This document shows, piece by piece, positions 9,356-27,490 of a DNA stretch of 27,500 bases. Below the pieces are notes generated by a model. That model worked only from the letters and a program-made list of their open reading frames with translations, made no database searches and was not told where the DNA came from. Origin of the DNA: Armadillidium nasatum (Eukaryota > Arthropoda > Malacostraca > Isopoda > Armadillidiidae). The DNA lies in contig SEYY01005437.1 of NCBI GenBank assembly GCA_009176605.1, positions 7,501 to 35,000 on the forward strand, given 5' to 3'. Each line of letters opens with the position of its first letter. Within the stretch, counting starts at the first letter, position 1. The position numbers and the translations under genes are program-made.

Positions 9356-10379
9356 CCTTGAGTCATCACAGTCTGAACATCTCTGCGACCTCCCAGTGAG
9401 GTGGGTCAATTATAGGGCAAGGAATTGTGCAGGCCTCTTCCCTCTTTTTCCTTTACGACATTTCTTGACTGGAGGTCGGGGCCTTTGGGGAATGAAGTTG
9501 CAAGTGTATCCTTGAAATCCTTAACCTTCAAATCATTCATGATCATTGTGAGACGGGGATAACTTTAAATTTTCACATTTCTCATTTATATACTTCACAA
9601 ACATCAGTTTGTACTCTTCTTTTTTCTTTTCTCCTCGCTGGAGTTAATGTTGCGAATTTATTGTTAAAAATTCCCACCAGGTTTGGAATTTTAAACTCCT
9701 GAGAGTGTAGATTGATGGCTTTGAGAGTTTGACCCCTTTTTGTGGCTGGAAGCTTGCTCACCTTCAAAATATGTATATGTACCTTCAAACTGTTTCTCCA
9801 CATTTGCTTACCGTTATTTAAACTATAATTTTTCGGTGTTAAAAATAACTTTTCGTTTTCTTTGATATGTAATCATGTTCTTGATACTCTGATATATATC
9901 AGTTCCAACAAATTGATTTAATTTACCATCATATTGCACTTAAATAACTTAATATGTAAATTAAGCCTTTTCTCTCTTAAAGGTTCATATATCTCAGATA
10001 TTACTGTCTCAATCATTTTGAAACTTTGTCAAAATGTTTTATGTATCCTATAGAGCATTTTGATTATTGAATTTTCATTGTAAGGTATTTTAATTATCTT
10101 CATATAAATTTAATTGAATAATAATATGAATTTAGATAAGACAATGGCGTGGGCCTCTTACGTAATGGAGTTGCCGTCTTTCACTTTTCTTTATTAAATT
10201 GAAAATTTTCTAATTAAATATACAATTCTACATTGTCTCTTTAACATAGTTCAATTTGTTTTATTTTATGGCAAATTATATAATAATCTCCAATCTCTTA
10301 AAAATCTAATTAATTTCTTCAATGAGAACGTAATTGAAAACTCTTTATTAACATAGTCAACTTTCTTTCTATATTAGAA

Positions 10380-10397
10380 GAACGTTTGGGGACGTTC
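10380..10397. promoter_or_regulatory. 18-bp inverted repeat upstream of LTR promoter
   Basis: GAACGT (10380-10385) and ACGTTC (10392-10397) form a perfect 6-bp inverted repeat with a 6-base spacer, centred about 70 bp upstream of the predicted transcription start. A dimeric transcription factor site is a plausible reading. A third CGTT-containing element, TACGTTTTCC, follows at 10401. Confidence 0.35.
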
Positions 10398-10428
10398 AAA
10401 TACGTTTTCCAATGCTTGAATTTGCCTT

Positions 10429-10462
10429 TATATATATTGCAAGCAGGAGCCTTGATTCACTC
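10429..10462 (+). promoter_or_regulatory. LTR core promoter: TATA box and initiator
   Basis: TATATATAT begins at 10429 and the initiator-like TTCACTC lies at 10456-10462 with its A at 10459. The distance from the first T to the A is 30 bases, the arthropod optimum. Transcription would start at 10459 and read through R into U5. The 5' LTR counterpart, the promoter that would drive the genomic RNA, is outside the window. Confidence 0.55.
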
Positions 10463-10760
10463 TTAGTTTAGATCGGTTGGTGAATTGTGTTGCTAAAGTG
10501 TTGCTTCATATTTTACTTATTTCATAAGTTACTTCATAAATTGCTTCAATTAAGACATCATATAGTCAACTATCATTTGCATTCTATATTTTATAGTCAA
10601 ATTTATTTATTAATAGATAATTATTGACTAGTAACATTCTTGTAAAAAAAAGTTTATGGCTTATTACTAAACGAAGGAAATTTCGTCATCATTTGTGAGC
10701 TAAACAACGTAGTCTTTGAGTTTCTTCACAAATTCCAGCTAACATAAGTATCCCTATACC

Positions 10761-10761
<1 letters not shown>

Positions 10762-10846
<85 letters not shown>
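10762..10846. repeat. (TA)n microsatellite in 3' LTR
   Basis: About 85 bp of pure TA, located roughly 300 bp downstream of the predicted transcription start and just upstream of the part matched to the 5' LTR. Confidence 0.97.
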
Positions 10847-10848
<2 letters not shown>

Positions 10849-11011
10849 TTATATATCTTTTTTTATATCTAATATTTTTACAAGTTAAATTTTACGATCA
10901 AATTTTTTGCAATTTAAATCCAAATAACTAATAAATTCTAGATAAAATCTCAAGCTTCTAGAATCATCTAAAATTCCTAGAAAAGTTTCTAGGTTCTAAA
11001 CCAAATCTGAT

Positions 11012-11805
11012 ATTTCTAGATAAAAATTTAATTCTAGAATCATTTAAAATTCCTGGAATAGGTTTCTAGGTTCTAAATAAAATCTAAAATTTTCTAGATA
11101 AATTTTTCAATTTCTAGAATCTAATTATTTCTAGATAACTTTTTTAAATCGGTTTGAGTCTTCTATATATCTAATTATATATCATTAATGTTGAAATTTG
11201 ATTGAAGTAACGATAATCAGTCGCATTATATTTTATCAGTATCGGTGTCTAATAGTAATCGGTATCGGTTTATCAATATAATAGGTTTACTGTAAACTCA
11301 CAATTGTGACTGGTCAAAATTGATTTGTTTCTATATTATAATAAATTTAATTATTATAATTTCTATAAACGTGAATTTGAAATTGTGTACGTGACACTAG
11401 TCGCTGGTCAGAGGTAACTTCAAACAACAAATTGTTGTTTTGTCCTTAGTACCAACATAAAAATTACTCATCATTTTAGTTATAAATACAGTACACATTC
11501 TTCAAATCACTATAATAATTTCTTTTTTAACAACTATATTAGGTTAGGCTCAAATTAATTTTTTTCTAACTGTTTATTTTCATTACATTTAGAGACTAGC
11601 ACTTCTTGCTATTATTAGTCTCTCATTTCTATCTTACATCTTCTCTAATCACGGTTCAATTTTGGTTCTTCAATACAGTGAAATAGCAAGTTCCGTGGTT
11701 AATTGTGTTAATATTTCATTGTATTGAAGGAGGAATTTGTCGTTTTCCCCCTTCTGGTAACGTCATTCGCCGGGTTAGTTTTAGTTGCCAGAAGAAAAAG
11801 CGACA
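11012..11805 (+). repeat. 3' LTR, part matched to the 5' LTR
   Basis: Aligns to 1-836. The opening stretch from about 10950 to 11130 contains repeated TTCTAGA and TTCTAGGTTCTAAA motifs, an internal degenerate repeat also seen at 1-180. Possible AATAAA polyadenylation signals are at 11076-11081 and 11340-11345. The end is GCGACA at 11800-11805. Confidence 0.88.
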
Positions 11806-12073
11806 TAAGGTGAACATTTCAACTCTTGAAATAAAATTCATTTTGTTAAGCTCTGACGGGGTTTGAAAGATCTGATGTTTGGTAGCGAACAAGGAATTTT
11901 ACCATTAGGTCACCGACACAGCGGTGAAGAAACGAACAAAGTCATCTTTTACAGAAATTAATATCAAATTTTCTTATCTTTCGTATTATTACTGTTTATA
12001 TAAGATTACACTCTGAGCTTTTTTATCTTATTTTACGTAATAAAAGTTGATAAGTTTTTCGAATTCGATAGTG
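11806..12073. other. flank of the BEL/Pao insertion, no gene seen
   Basis: Ordinary AT-rich sequence beginning TAAGGTGAACATTTC. A GC-richer core at about 11850-11935 has no recognisable tRNA structure or coding frame. Confidence 0.5.
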
Positions 12074-12094
12074 TTTATTATTACTATTATTATT

Positions 12095-12168
<74 letters not shown>

Positions 12169-12300
12169 ATTATTATTTATTATTTTATTATTATTATTAT
12201 TATTATTATATATTATTATATTTTATTACAATTATTAATTATTATTATTATTATTATTTTTTTTATTTATTTATTTATATTAATTTTTAAAAATTATTTT
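12074..12300. repeat. (TTA)n/(TTTA)n microsatellite region
   Basis: Runs of ATT/TTA triplets, the purest at about 12107-12164, pass into mixed TTTA and TATT repeats and then into the (TA)n at 12326. Confidence 0.95.
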
Positions 12301-12315
12301 ATTTATATTATAATA

Positions 12316-12415
<100 letters not shown>

Positions 12416-12546
12416 GCAGACTACAAAGCAGGTTAATAGTGGCATCGTAATTGAGTTGTAACATCGATAACAATTAATTAATATTGAAGGATTAAACTAA
12501 ACAAATCCATTAAGCAATTACAATAATAACATTAACAATAACAATT

Positions 12547-12582
12547 GACGTTTCGGATTTGTACTAAATCCATTCTCACAGT
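12547..12582 (-). ncRNA. hammerhead-like motif in Penelope terminal repeat
   Basis: Read on the - strand: CTGTGAGAAT, then stem GGATTT, loop AGTAC, stem AAATCC, then GAAACGTC. The 6-bp stem is perfect and is followed directly by the conserved GAAA box of hammerhead ribozymes. The first core box (CUGANGA) is only approximately present. Penelope-like elements are known to carry minimal hammerhead motifs in their terminal repeats, and the protein remnant next to it supports that origin. Cleavage activity is doubtful in this degraded form. Confidence 0.4.
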
Positions 12583-12866
12583 AATTTTCTGAAACTACAA
12601 TTAACAAAGATTAGTTAAGTAATAAATAAATGCACATTTAAAAAGTATGGTAACGTAATATGATATATAACAATACAATATTATGTCACTGTATATTGTA
12701 AACAGAAGGACAACTATAAATATTATTAATAAACGATGGATAGGAGTTTGGTTGGTTGTTAGTTATAAATATGTATATATGAGAGGTAAAAAATGAAATT
12801 TTAAACATTGAGTTGAAAGCATAGTAAATAAACAGGACAGGATGGCTGCGTGTAGGTACTGAAATT

Positions 12867-13079
12867 CTATGAAATAAGGAGAGGAAAAGATGAACTAGAG
12901 GAATTGAGATCAGGTTGGAGGCGTTTTATGAAAAGAGACTCTAAGATCTTTCTATCTATGTCATTAGAGTTGGAGGATAGGAAGCTAAAATTAGATGAAT
13001 GGAAAGGGTGATCCAGAGAGTGGGCATGATTCCGGATAGCAGAAGGTTCAGGAGATGAGAATGGGATGAGATGGAATCC
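12867..13079 (-). pseudogene. Penelope-like polyprotein C-terminus (GIY-YIG end)
   Basis: Seventy codons without interruption, ending at TAG (12867-12869). The sequence includes AIRNHAHSLDH, then DIDRKILESLFIKRLQPDLN and SSSSFPLL. The block R-K-I-x-E-S-x-x-I...P-x-L-N...S-S-x-P-L is the hallmark of the region after the GIY-YIG endonuclease in Penelope-like elements (from memory of the family). The upstream frame is closed by TGA just before 13080, and the catalytic GIY-YIG motif itself is not present, so this is a 3' fragment. Confidence 0.7.
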
Positions 13080-13167
13080 TCAACAAACAAATCCACTCAC
13101 TATTGCAAAGTCATTTCCCTCAAATCAACCCTCACCTCGTAGGAGTCAATTCCTTTTCTATATTTAA

Positions 13168-14345
<1,178 letters not shown>

Positions 14346-14421
14346 TTTTAAATACCCTATTTCACCTATTTGACCTTTTTCACCTAGTTCACGCAGATCA
14401 CATAAGATACGTAAGACCCCT

Positions 14422-14482
14422 AAAGCAACCAAAACAGCCAAAGCAGCCAAATCAGCCTAACCAGCCAAAAGAGCCAAAGCAC
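14422..14482. repeat. 9-bp tandem repeat (GCCAAANCA)n
   Basis: Six to seven units of the form GCCAAAGCA/GCCAAATCA/GCCTAACCA. It marks the change from A-rich to AC-rich sequence. Confidence 0.8.
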
Positions 14483-14519
14483 TGAAAACAACAGTATAAG
14501 TCACAAAACACCAAATTCG

Positions 14520-14690
14520 TTCACACAATCACACACACACATACACACACACGCACACATACATTCACACACACACATTCACACACACACATACACAAAT
14601 CACACACGTAACGGCACACACACACACGCACATACACGAACACATATAAACACGCGTGAGAGCACTCACACACACATCAAATATATCCAC
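14520..14690. repeat. (CA)n-rich microsatellite
   Basis: Interrupted CACACA runs with TACACA, GCACAC and TTCACA insertions. It passes directly into the AC-rich satellite. Confidence 0.9.
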
Positions 14691-16885
14691 ACAAAATCCG
14701 AAACACATTAACTATAAGCACAAAAAGCTAAACTCGCTCGCACAAAAACACAAAAACACCTATCTCTAACATCACAGGGCACAAGTCACCATAACCAAAC
14801 GAATATGCACAAAACTCACTTCATTAAATCCATCAGCCAAGTCACAAAAACACCAAATTGAAAGACATAATTTAAATAAAACACTTATCTCCACCACCAC
14901 AAACAATAGAAACAACAAATTTCAACAGCACAAAACACAAAAAAAATCCTTTATTTCCTTATCATAAACCACAAATACATCAAACTCAAGCACACAAAAC
15001 ACAAAATTCACATCTCCACACCCGCAGATCACAAATCATCATTCTCATGCACGTAAGCCACATAACTCACTTAAATCTATCATCACAAATCACAAAATCA
15101 GAAAGTCCAACCACACAAAGAGCAAATTTACTCATCAACATCATCATAGACATAAAAATATTAATTTCAATCACACAAATTACAAAAACACTTACCTCCA
15201 TCATCACAAGTCACAAAAATACCAGACTTAATCACACAAAAAAGGTAAAGCTCGCATAATCCAGAATCACAATTCACAAAAACCTTTATCTCAAGCGCAC
15301 AAATTACAAAATTCACCTAAATTCATCACCGCATCTCACAATGCAACAAATTCAAAGGTACGTTCCACAAAATCATTAAACTCAATCATACAAAGCACAA
15401 ATTTCACTTAACTTCACTGCCACATATCACAAATACATTTCTCAAGCCCACAAAACACAAATCTCACTTAATTTCAACTACACAGTCCACAAAAACATCA
15501 TTTTCAGGGGTACCATCCACAAAAACAGCAAGCACAGTCACACAAACACAATATCACTCAGATTCAACATGACATATCACAATAACACCAAATTCATGCA
15601 CTCCAAACACAAAAAATCACTTATCACCAACATTATATATCACAAAAGACACCAAACTCAATCCCACAAATCACAAAATTCACTTAAATTCACAGCCACA
15701 GGCCACAAAACATATTTCTCAAGCACACAAAACCCAAAGCTTACTTAATTTCAATAACACAAGCTGCAGAAACACCATTTTCAATCCAATAGTCAGCAAA
15801 ATTCACTTAATTTAAACAAAGCAGCACCACAAAACATCAAGCTCAAACAAACAAAACACAAAAGCACACATAACTTTATCATGAGAGTTCACAAATCACC
15901 ATATCCAATCATACAAAGCTCATAATTTACTAGCCTTCGCATCACACTCAAATCATCAAACTCAACCATACAAATCATAAAAAAACACAATTCATCAGCA
16001 CACACCACAAAACACCATTCACAATTACACATGACACAAAAACACTTAATTTCAGCAACACAAGTCACAAAACACCATTCTCAATCACTCTGACCACAAA
16101 AATCACTTAATTTCATCAACATATGTTACAAAACATCAAACTCAAACAAGCAAATCACAAAAACTAACATAATTTCATCAGCACAGTTCGCAGAAAGCAG
16201 CAGACTCAAGCCGCAAAAGCACCGAGCCTAAACACATAACACAAAAATTCACTTAATAGCAGCATCACAAATCTCAAAAGCATCAGACTCAATCATATGA
16301 AACACAAAATCAGTTTAATTTCATCAATCCAAACTACAAAGAATATCAAAATTAAGCTGAAGGTGCAATTTTACTCATCATCATCATTCCAAACAGCAAA
16401 AACAACAAATTCAAGGACACAAATCACCAAAAGCTCTTAACTTCAGCATCACAAGTCGCAACAACTGCAAATCAAGCCACACAAAGAGCAAAATTTACTC
16501 ATCAACAGCATAGCAGACATAAAAACATTAATCTCAATCACACATTCCACAAAAACACCATTCTCAACTACACAATAAACAAAAACACTTAATTTCAACA
16601 ACACAAACCACAAATACATCATTTTCAGGGGTACCAATCTCAAAACACACCAAGCATAGACACATAATCACAACAACACCAAATTCATGCACACCAAACA
16701 CAAAAACTCACTTATCACTACCATTAAACATCACAAAAAACATAAACCTCAAACCAACAAAGCACAAAATTCACTTAACTATACCGCTACATGCCACAAA
16801 ACATAATTCTCAAACACGCAAAACAGAAAGCTCACATAATTTCAACAATACAAGCAACAGAAACATCATTTTCAATCACACTGAC
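14690..16885. repeat. AC-rich degenerate satellite, period about 60 bp
   Basis: About 35-40 diverged units with the consensus CACTTAATTTCATCA, then ACACAAATCACAAAAACACC, then AAACTCAATCACACAAA. Units differ by many substitutions and small indels. A longer block, 15496-15790, recurs at 16617-16880 with the exact 20-mer CATCATTTTCAGGGGTACCA in both, showing higher-order structure. The block around CACACAAAGAGCAAATTTAC (15112) also recurs near 16478. No coding frame or RNA gene is supported. Confidence 0.85.
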
Positions 16886-17029
16886 CAACACCTTGTGTAA
16901 TAGGTTAAGACCGACGAGCTTCTGGGGTCTCTTTAAAATGCCTATAACTCTTTAATAGCAAGTCGTAGAGGGATTGAGACCCTAAATTCAGAATTTTCTA
17001 CCCTGAAATAAATTTTTTTTTTAATTTTC
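16886..17029. other. unassigned segment between satellite and LINE
   Basis: Non-repetitive sequence beginning CACCTTGTGTAATAGG, with a T-run at 17011. No frame or motif recognised. Confidence 0.4.
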
Positions 17030-17506
<477 letters not shown>

Positions 17507-17515
17507 TTTATGTCT

Positions 17516-17539
17516 CCTCTGGTGTGCAAAGGCCAGAGG
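17516..17539 (-). other. 3' UTR stem-loop of LINE B
   Basis: CCTCTGG (17516-17522) pairs with CCAGAGG (17533-17539) around a 10-base loop. It sits about 20 bp before the AT-rich tail, where a LINE reverse transcriptase may recognise its own RNA. The stem is fully paired in a sequence that is otherwise decayed. Confidence 0.5.
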
Positions 17540-17594
17540 CCCACCAAACTTAACCAGAGTTGAGGAACATTTGGAATCTGGTCATTAATGGCCA

Positions 17595-19205
17595 ACGTGA
17601 CACGATACACGGCATTTAAAAGTGTGCAAGTCAAAGGAAGCTGGGAAAACAGATAAAGGGAGTGTGTTCCAGACTTTACCTGTAGAGTACATGTATAAGC
17701 CTGCATAGCGGTTAAGTCTGGGGTCGGAGAGTTGAAAAAAGAAAGGATGAGACTGGTTAGGAAGTCGTGCCTCACGAGCCCTTCACAATGGAGGAGGTGT
17801 GCGACGTGAGAGTTCAGAAGAGTAACGTCCGTTGTAATAGCGATAGTATTGAAAAAGTGACACTACAATTCGACGGGTAGAAAGAGGCTGGAGAGAGTTA
17901 GTAAGAGCAGGAGAATTGATGAGACGAAAAGACCTAGACTCCACCTTTTCGAGAATAGCTATATGTGTGGAACCACCCCAGATGTGAGAGGCGTACTCCA
18001 TACAGGGGCGAACAACATCCCTATACAGAGCAACCAACTGGGGTGGCGTAAAAAAAAACCACGACGGCGCCTCAGAACACCCAACCTCTTAGCTTGTTTA
18101 GAGAGAGAAATTATGCGATCTTTCCAAGAGAGATCACGAGAAAAAGAAACACCTAGAATATTGAGGGCAGATGAAGGTTTGAGTTGAGTGTTATCGAAGA
18201 GGATATCATAGTTGTGTGGAAGATTGTGTCGAGTAGAAAGATGGAGGAATTGAGTTTTTGAGGCACTGAAAATAACCATGTTTTCTCTGCTCCAATATGA
18301 AATAGGAGAAAGATCAGAAGAGGTCAGTTGCTCCAAGGCCATCCTTCTTGAATCTATCAGCTGCTGTTGGGACGTCTTCCAAACTGAAAAGAGTAATGTA
18401 GGGTGGAGTTTTCGGCATAGGAGTGGATAGGAGACGAAGTAATAGAGAAAAGGTCATTAATGAAAATTAGAAAAAGAGTTGAAAGAAGGACAGATTCTTG
18501 AGGAACACCACTATTTATAGATTTATAGAAAGAACGGTGGCTGTCTACAACAACTGCTATAGAACGACCGGAAAGGAAATTAGAGAGAAGGTCGCAGAGA
18601 GAGGGATAGATTCCGAAAGGGGGAAGTCTGGAAATCAAGTCTTTGTGCCAGACTCTATCGAAAGCTTTCGATATGTCTAGCGCCACAACCAGAGATTCAC
18701 CGAAACTCCGAAGAGCGGAGGACCAAGAGTCAGAAAGTAGGGAAAGACGATCACCAGTAGAACGTTCTTTATGAAAGCCATACTGGCGATCAGAGATAAG
18801 ATTTGAAGAATTGAGATGTTTCTAAATCTTCCTGTTAGGGATAGATTCGAAAACTTTGGAAAGAACGGAGATTAAAGAAATTGGACGATAGTTAGAAGGC
18901 TGAGAGGGGTCTCCCTTCTTCGGCATAAGTTGAATGAGCGCACGTTTCCAGCAAGAAGGAAATGTTGAAATAGAAAGGCAAAGACCAGCTAGTTTACCAA
19001 GGCATGGTGCAAGCTCGGAAGCACAAGTTTTGAGAACCGCTTGAGGAATACTATCAGGACCATTCGCCTTCTTAGTGTTAAGCTCAGAGAGAGCAGAAAT
19101 GAAATCTTTAGAAGAAATTACAATTTTAGGCATAAATAAGTTGGAGGGGGTTGAAGGAGGAGGAATAGCTCCGGAATCGTCTTTGGGAGAGTTAGAGGCA
19201 AAAGT
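17595..19205 (-). pseudogene. LINE B reverse transcriptase and C-terminal region
   Basis: Coding order on the - strand: NTKKANGPDSIPQAVLK and NYRPISLISVLSKVFE (19110-18830); TAG at 18822-18824; in the same frame SDRQYGFHKERSTGD, VALDISKAFDRVWHKD, INSGVPQESVL, LFLIFINDL and SYAENSTLHYS down to a stop at 18357. A frame change follows, then NILGVSFSRDLSWKD (about 18200-18150), another frame change at an A run (18051-18059), then RPCMEYASHIWGGST and the ESRSFRLINSPALT block (18010-17880), and VWNTLPLSVFPASFDL near 17650. The catalytic box YADD is YAEN (18408-18419) and GVPQGS is GVPQES, so the enzyme is inactive. Clearly jockey-clade. Confidence 0.85.
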
Positions 19206-19217
19206 ATGAGCGAAGAG

Positions 19218-25020
<5,803 letters not shown>

Positions 25021-25029
25021 GCTCTCTAA

Positions 25030-25130
25030 GGAATGATCCGGTTTTGCGAGGTGGTGGCGTGATGGAATTCAAATCATAAGGTGAGGTTTCGAATACTGAT
25101 CTCTTGAAAGTTTTGAGTTCGTATCCTGAT
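25030..25130 (+). repeat. possible tRNA-derived SINE head
   Basis: TGGCGTGATGG (25055-25065) fits the RNA polymerase III A box TGGCNNAGTGG closely. GTTTCGAATAC (25086-25096) and AGTTCGTATCC (25116-25126) each match the B box GGTTCGANTCC at 9 of 11 positions. The second spacing (61 bp) would suit a tRNA with a long variable arm. No clean cloverleaf forms, so an old SINE rather than a tRNA gene is suggested. Confidence 0.35.
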
Positions 25131-25257
25131 TTGAGAATATTTGAAGTTCAATTTTCTCTAAATAAATGGAGATAAGTGATCTCCAAAAATGGAGGAAAAT
25201 TTTCAGATTTACGTTAAGGTGGAGTCAAAAAGATTTCGACGAAATCCACGTAGACAA

Positions 25258-25345
25258 AAACTCAAGATAACTGCAAAACCCATATGAACAGAAATTCAAG
25301 ATGCTGTCAAAATTCATGTGAACAGAATTTCGAGATTACGGTCGG
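25258..25345. repeat. 34-bp tandem repeat, about 2.5 copies
   Basis: Units at 25258-25291 and 25292-25325 share AAA.TCAAGAT..CTG..AAA and AT.TGAACAG; a partial third follows, and a diverged unit may precede it. Confidence 0.7.
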
Positions 25346-25454
25346 CTGGTGTCACAAAGTCATGATTGCCCAGTTCTATGACGTAACAGTGTCTTGTGTA
25401 CGCGTGTAAGTAGCTCATCATCGAGGGTGTCTTAACCTCAGAGACAGCTGTCGT

Positions 25455-25620
25455 AGACACTGGCACTCCTCTCGTCCCCAATGGAAGTGCCAAAGGAAGA
25501 GTGGCACGTGCTAGAAAAAGATAGGAAAGACTAGAAAAGCTAGAAAAAGCTAGAAATAGCTCTCAAAAGAGCGTGTGAACTGGAACAGGAGTGCCAAAGG
25601 GGAGAGTGACACGTGCCTGA
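25455..25620. repeat. direct repeats around CACGTG and AGCTAGAAA
   Basis: GAAGTGCCAAAGGAAGAGTG then GCACGTGC (25484-25511) recurs as GGAGTGCCAAAGGGGAGAGT then GACACGTGCC (25589-25617). Between them AGAAAAGCTAGAAA-type units of about 10-11 bp repeat four or five times (25510-25562). GGCACTCC (25460) and GGAAGTGCC (25483) could pair. Confidence 0.65.
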
Positions 25621-26436
<816 letters not shown>

Positions 26437-26575
26437 ATTTGTGTACTTATTAGACAGCATCGATATATTGTAAATATATCAAACTAAATTAATCTATATA
26501 GATACTATATATATTATTAACTATATAACTGTTTTTTTTTTATCCCCACCTACAATTTTTATTTATTTTAATTTC

Positions 26576-27490
26576 AGATTGCTGAAGGATGTCTTCCCGA
26601 GGTGGAGACTACATAGGATTGTCAGTCAGTTCAAAATAGGTCCTACCTGAGAATTTAACGGCACAGTAGTTGGATTCCAAGAATCATATGCGATACCATT
26701 ACCTATTAACCTGCCCTCTACTCAGTGGGCTTCATACCTTTTATGTTCTCACAAAGACCATTACAGACACTCATTACAAGTTTCAACTGCAGAGCAAAGT
26801 AACCAGAACCACGTCCATCACAGAAAAATTTTTATCAAGGAGTTTGTACATTTTGCCTCAAAAGCTGATCTCCTTCCAGTTCCAGACATTTATGAATATG
26901 TTGGAGCTTGCAGTTCGTTCGTCTAGAACGTTCAGAATCAGGACTTGGACCTGAATTTCTAATACACCAGAATGGGACACAACCGGCCAGAGCCCATGAA
27001 ACTTGTAGTCTATACCTTAAACTTGGTAGCAAGTGTAGATGCCGAAAAGACGCAGGAAAGTTTAACATTGAAGTCAGTCTACAGTATTATTATGTCCAAA
27101 GCACAGGCGCTGTGACATAAGCAGAAATATACCACGGTTTCTTTAGACATTCTGGAAGAGTTTAAGAGAAAGTTGGTTGCCTATAACAATACCAGATAGA
27201 ACTCTGCTTGCGACTCTATTGTTGTCCGAATCAAGCTACTGAAGAATTAGAGTGGAATTGTTCAAAGAGTGATGGCCCAGCTGAAGGTGTGAATCCACAC
27301 TGATTTTGAGGTCAGATTGCTGAAGGAGTATGCCAAGGTGATGTGCATTGTTGCCAAGGCCTTCGATAAGATTCATGAAGAGTTTTAGACCAGTCTCAGG
27401 ATATTCCAATCAATTATAGCAGCTGCAGTAGTTGACATCAAGAAGCTAAGTCTAAAGGTCCCTTGAAGTGCAGTCATCTAGTAGAAGTGA
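26576..27490 (+). pseudogene. unidentified coding-like remnant, richer in GC
   Basis: Base composition changes at about 26576, right after TTTTAATTTCAG, which could be a splice acceptor. One frame, starting AGATTGCTG at 26576, carries protein-like sequence such as TQWASYLLCSHKDHY, IFIKEFVHFASKADLLPV, LEEFKRKLVAYN and VRLLKEYAKVMCIVAKAFDK. It has only three stops in its first 179 codons (26648, 26924, 26960) but nine more from 27113 to 27490, mostly TAG and TGA. Two other + frames are also open for 70-94 codons in the first half, so the frame choice is not secure. I do not recognise a family. A decayed host exon, retrocopy or foreign insert are all possible. Confidence 0.3.

Larger units (their letters stand above)
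8948..11011 (+). repeat. probable U3 and R part of 3' LTR
   Basis: Lies between the candidate LTR start and the part that can be matched to the 5' LTR. It contains no coding frame of note. It holds a hairpin array (9241-9355), AT-rich sequence, a palindrome (10380-10397), a TATA plus initiator pair (10429-10462) and a (TA)n tract (10762-10846). The promoter position argues that this region is inside the LTR, upstream of R. If 8948 is the true start the LTR is about 2.86 kb, very long for the family. Confidence 0.45.

Noticed and set aside
9164-9515. Overlapping small + frames (65-75 codons)
   Set aside because: They lie across the hairpin array in the probable U3 region and in different frames without homology.
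14690-16885. CRISPR array or telomere-like repeat
   Set aside because: Units are diverged and contiguous without unique equal spacers, in a eukaryotic context, and do not match known telomere motifs.
25030-25130. A functional tRNA gene
   Set aside because: Box matches exist, but acceptor and anticodon stems do not form and no clear anticodon arm is seen.
26835-27068. 77-codon frame on the - strand opposite the coding-like remnant
   Set aside because: No family resemblance; the + strand frame gives longer protein-like runs.
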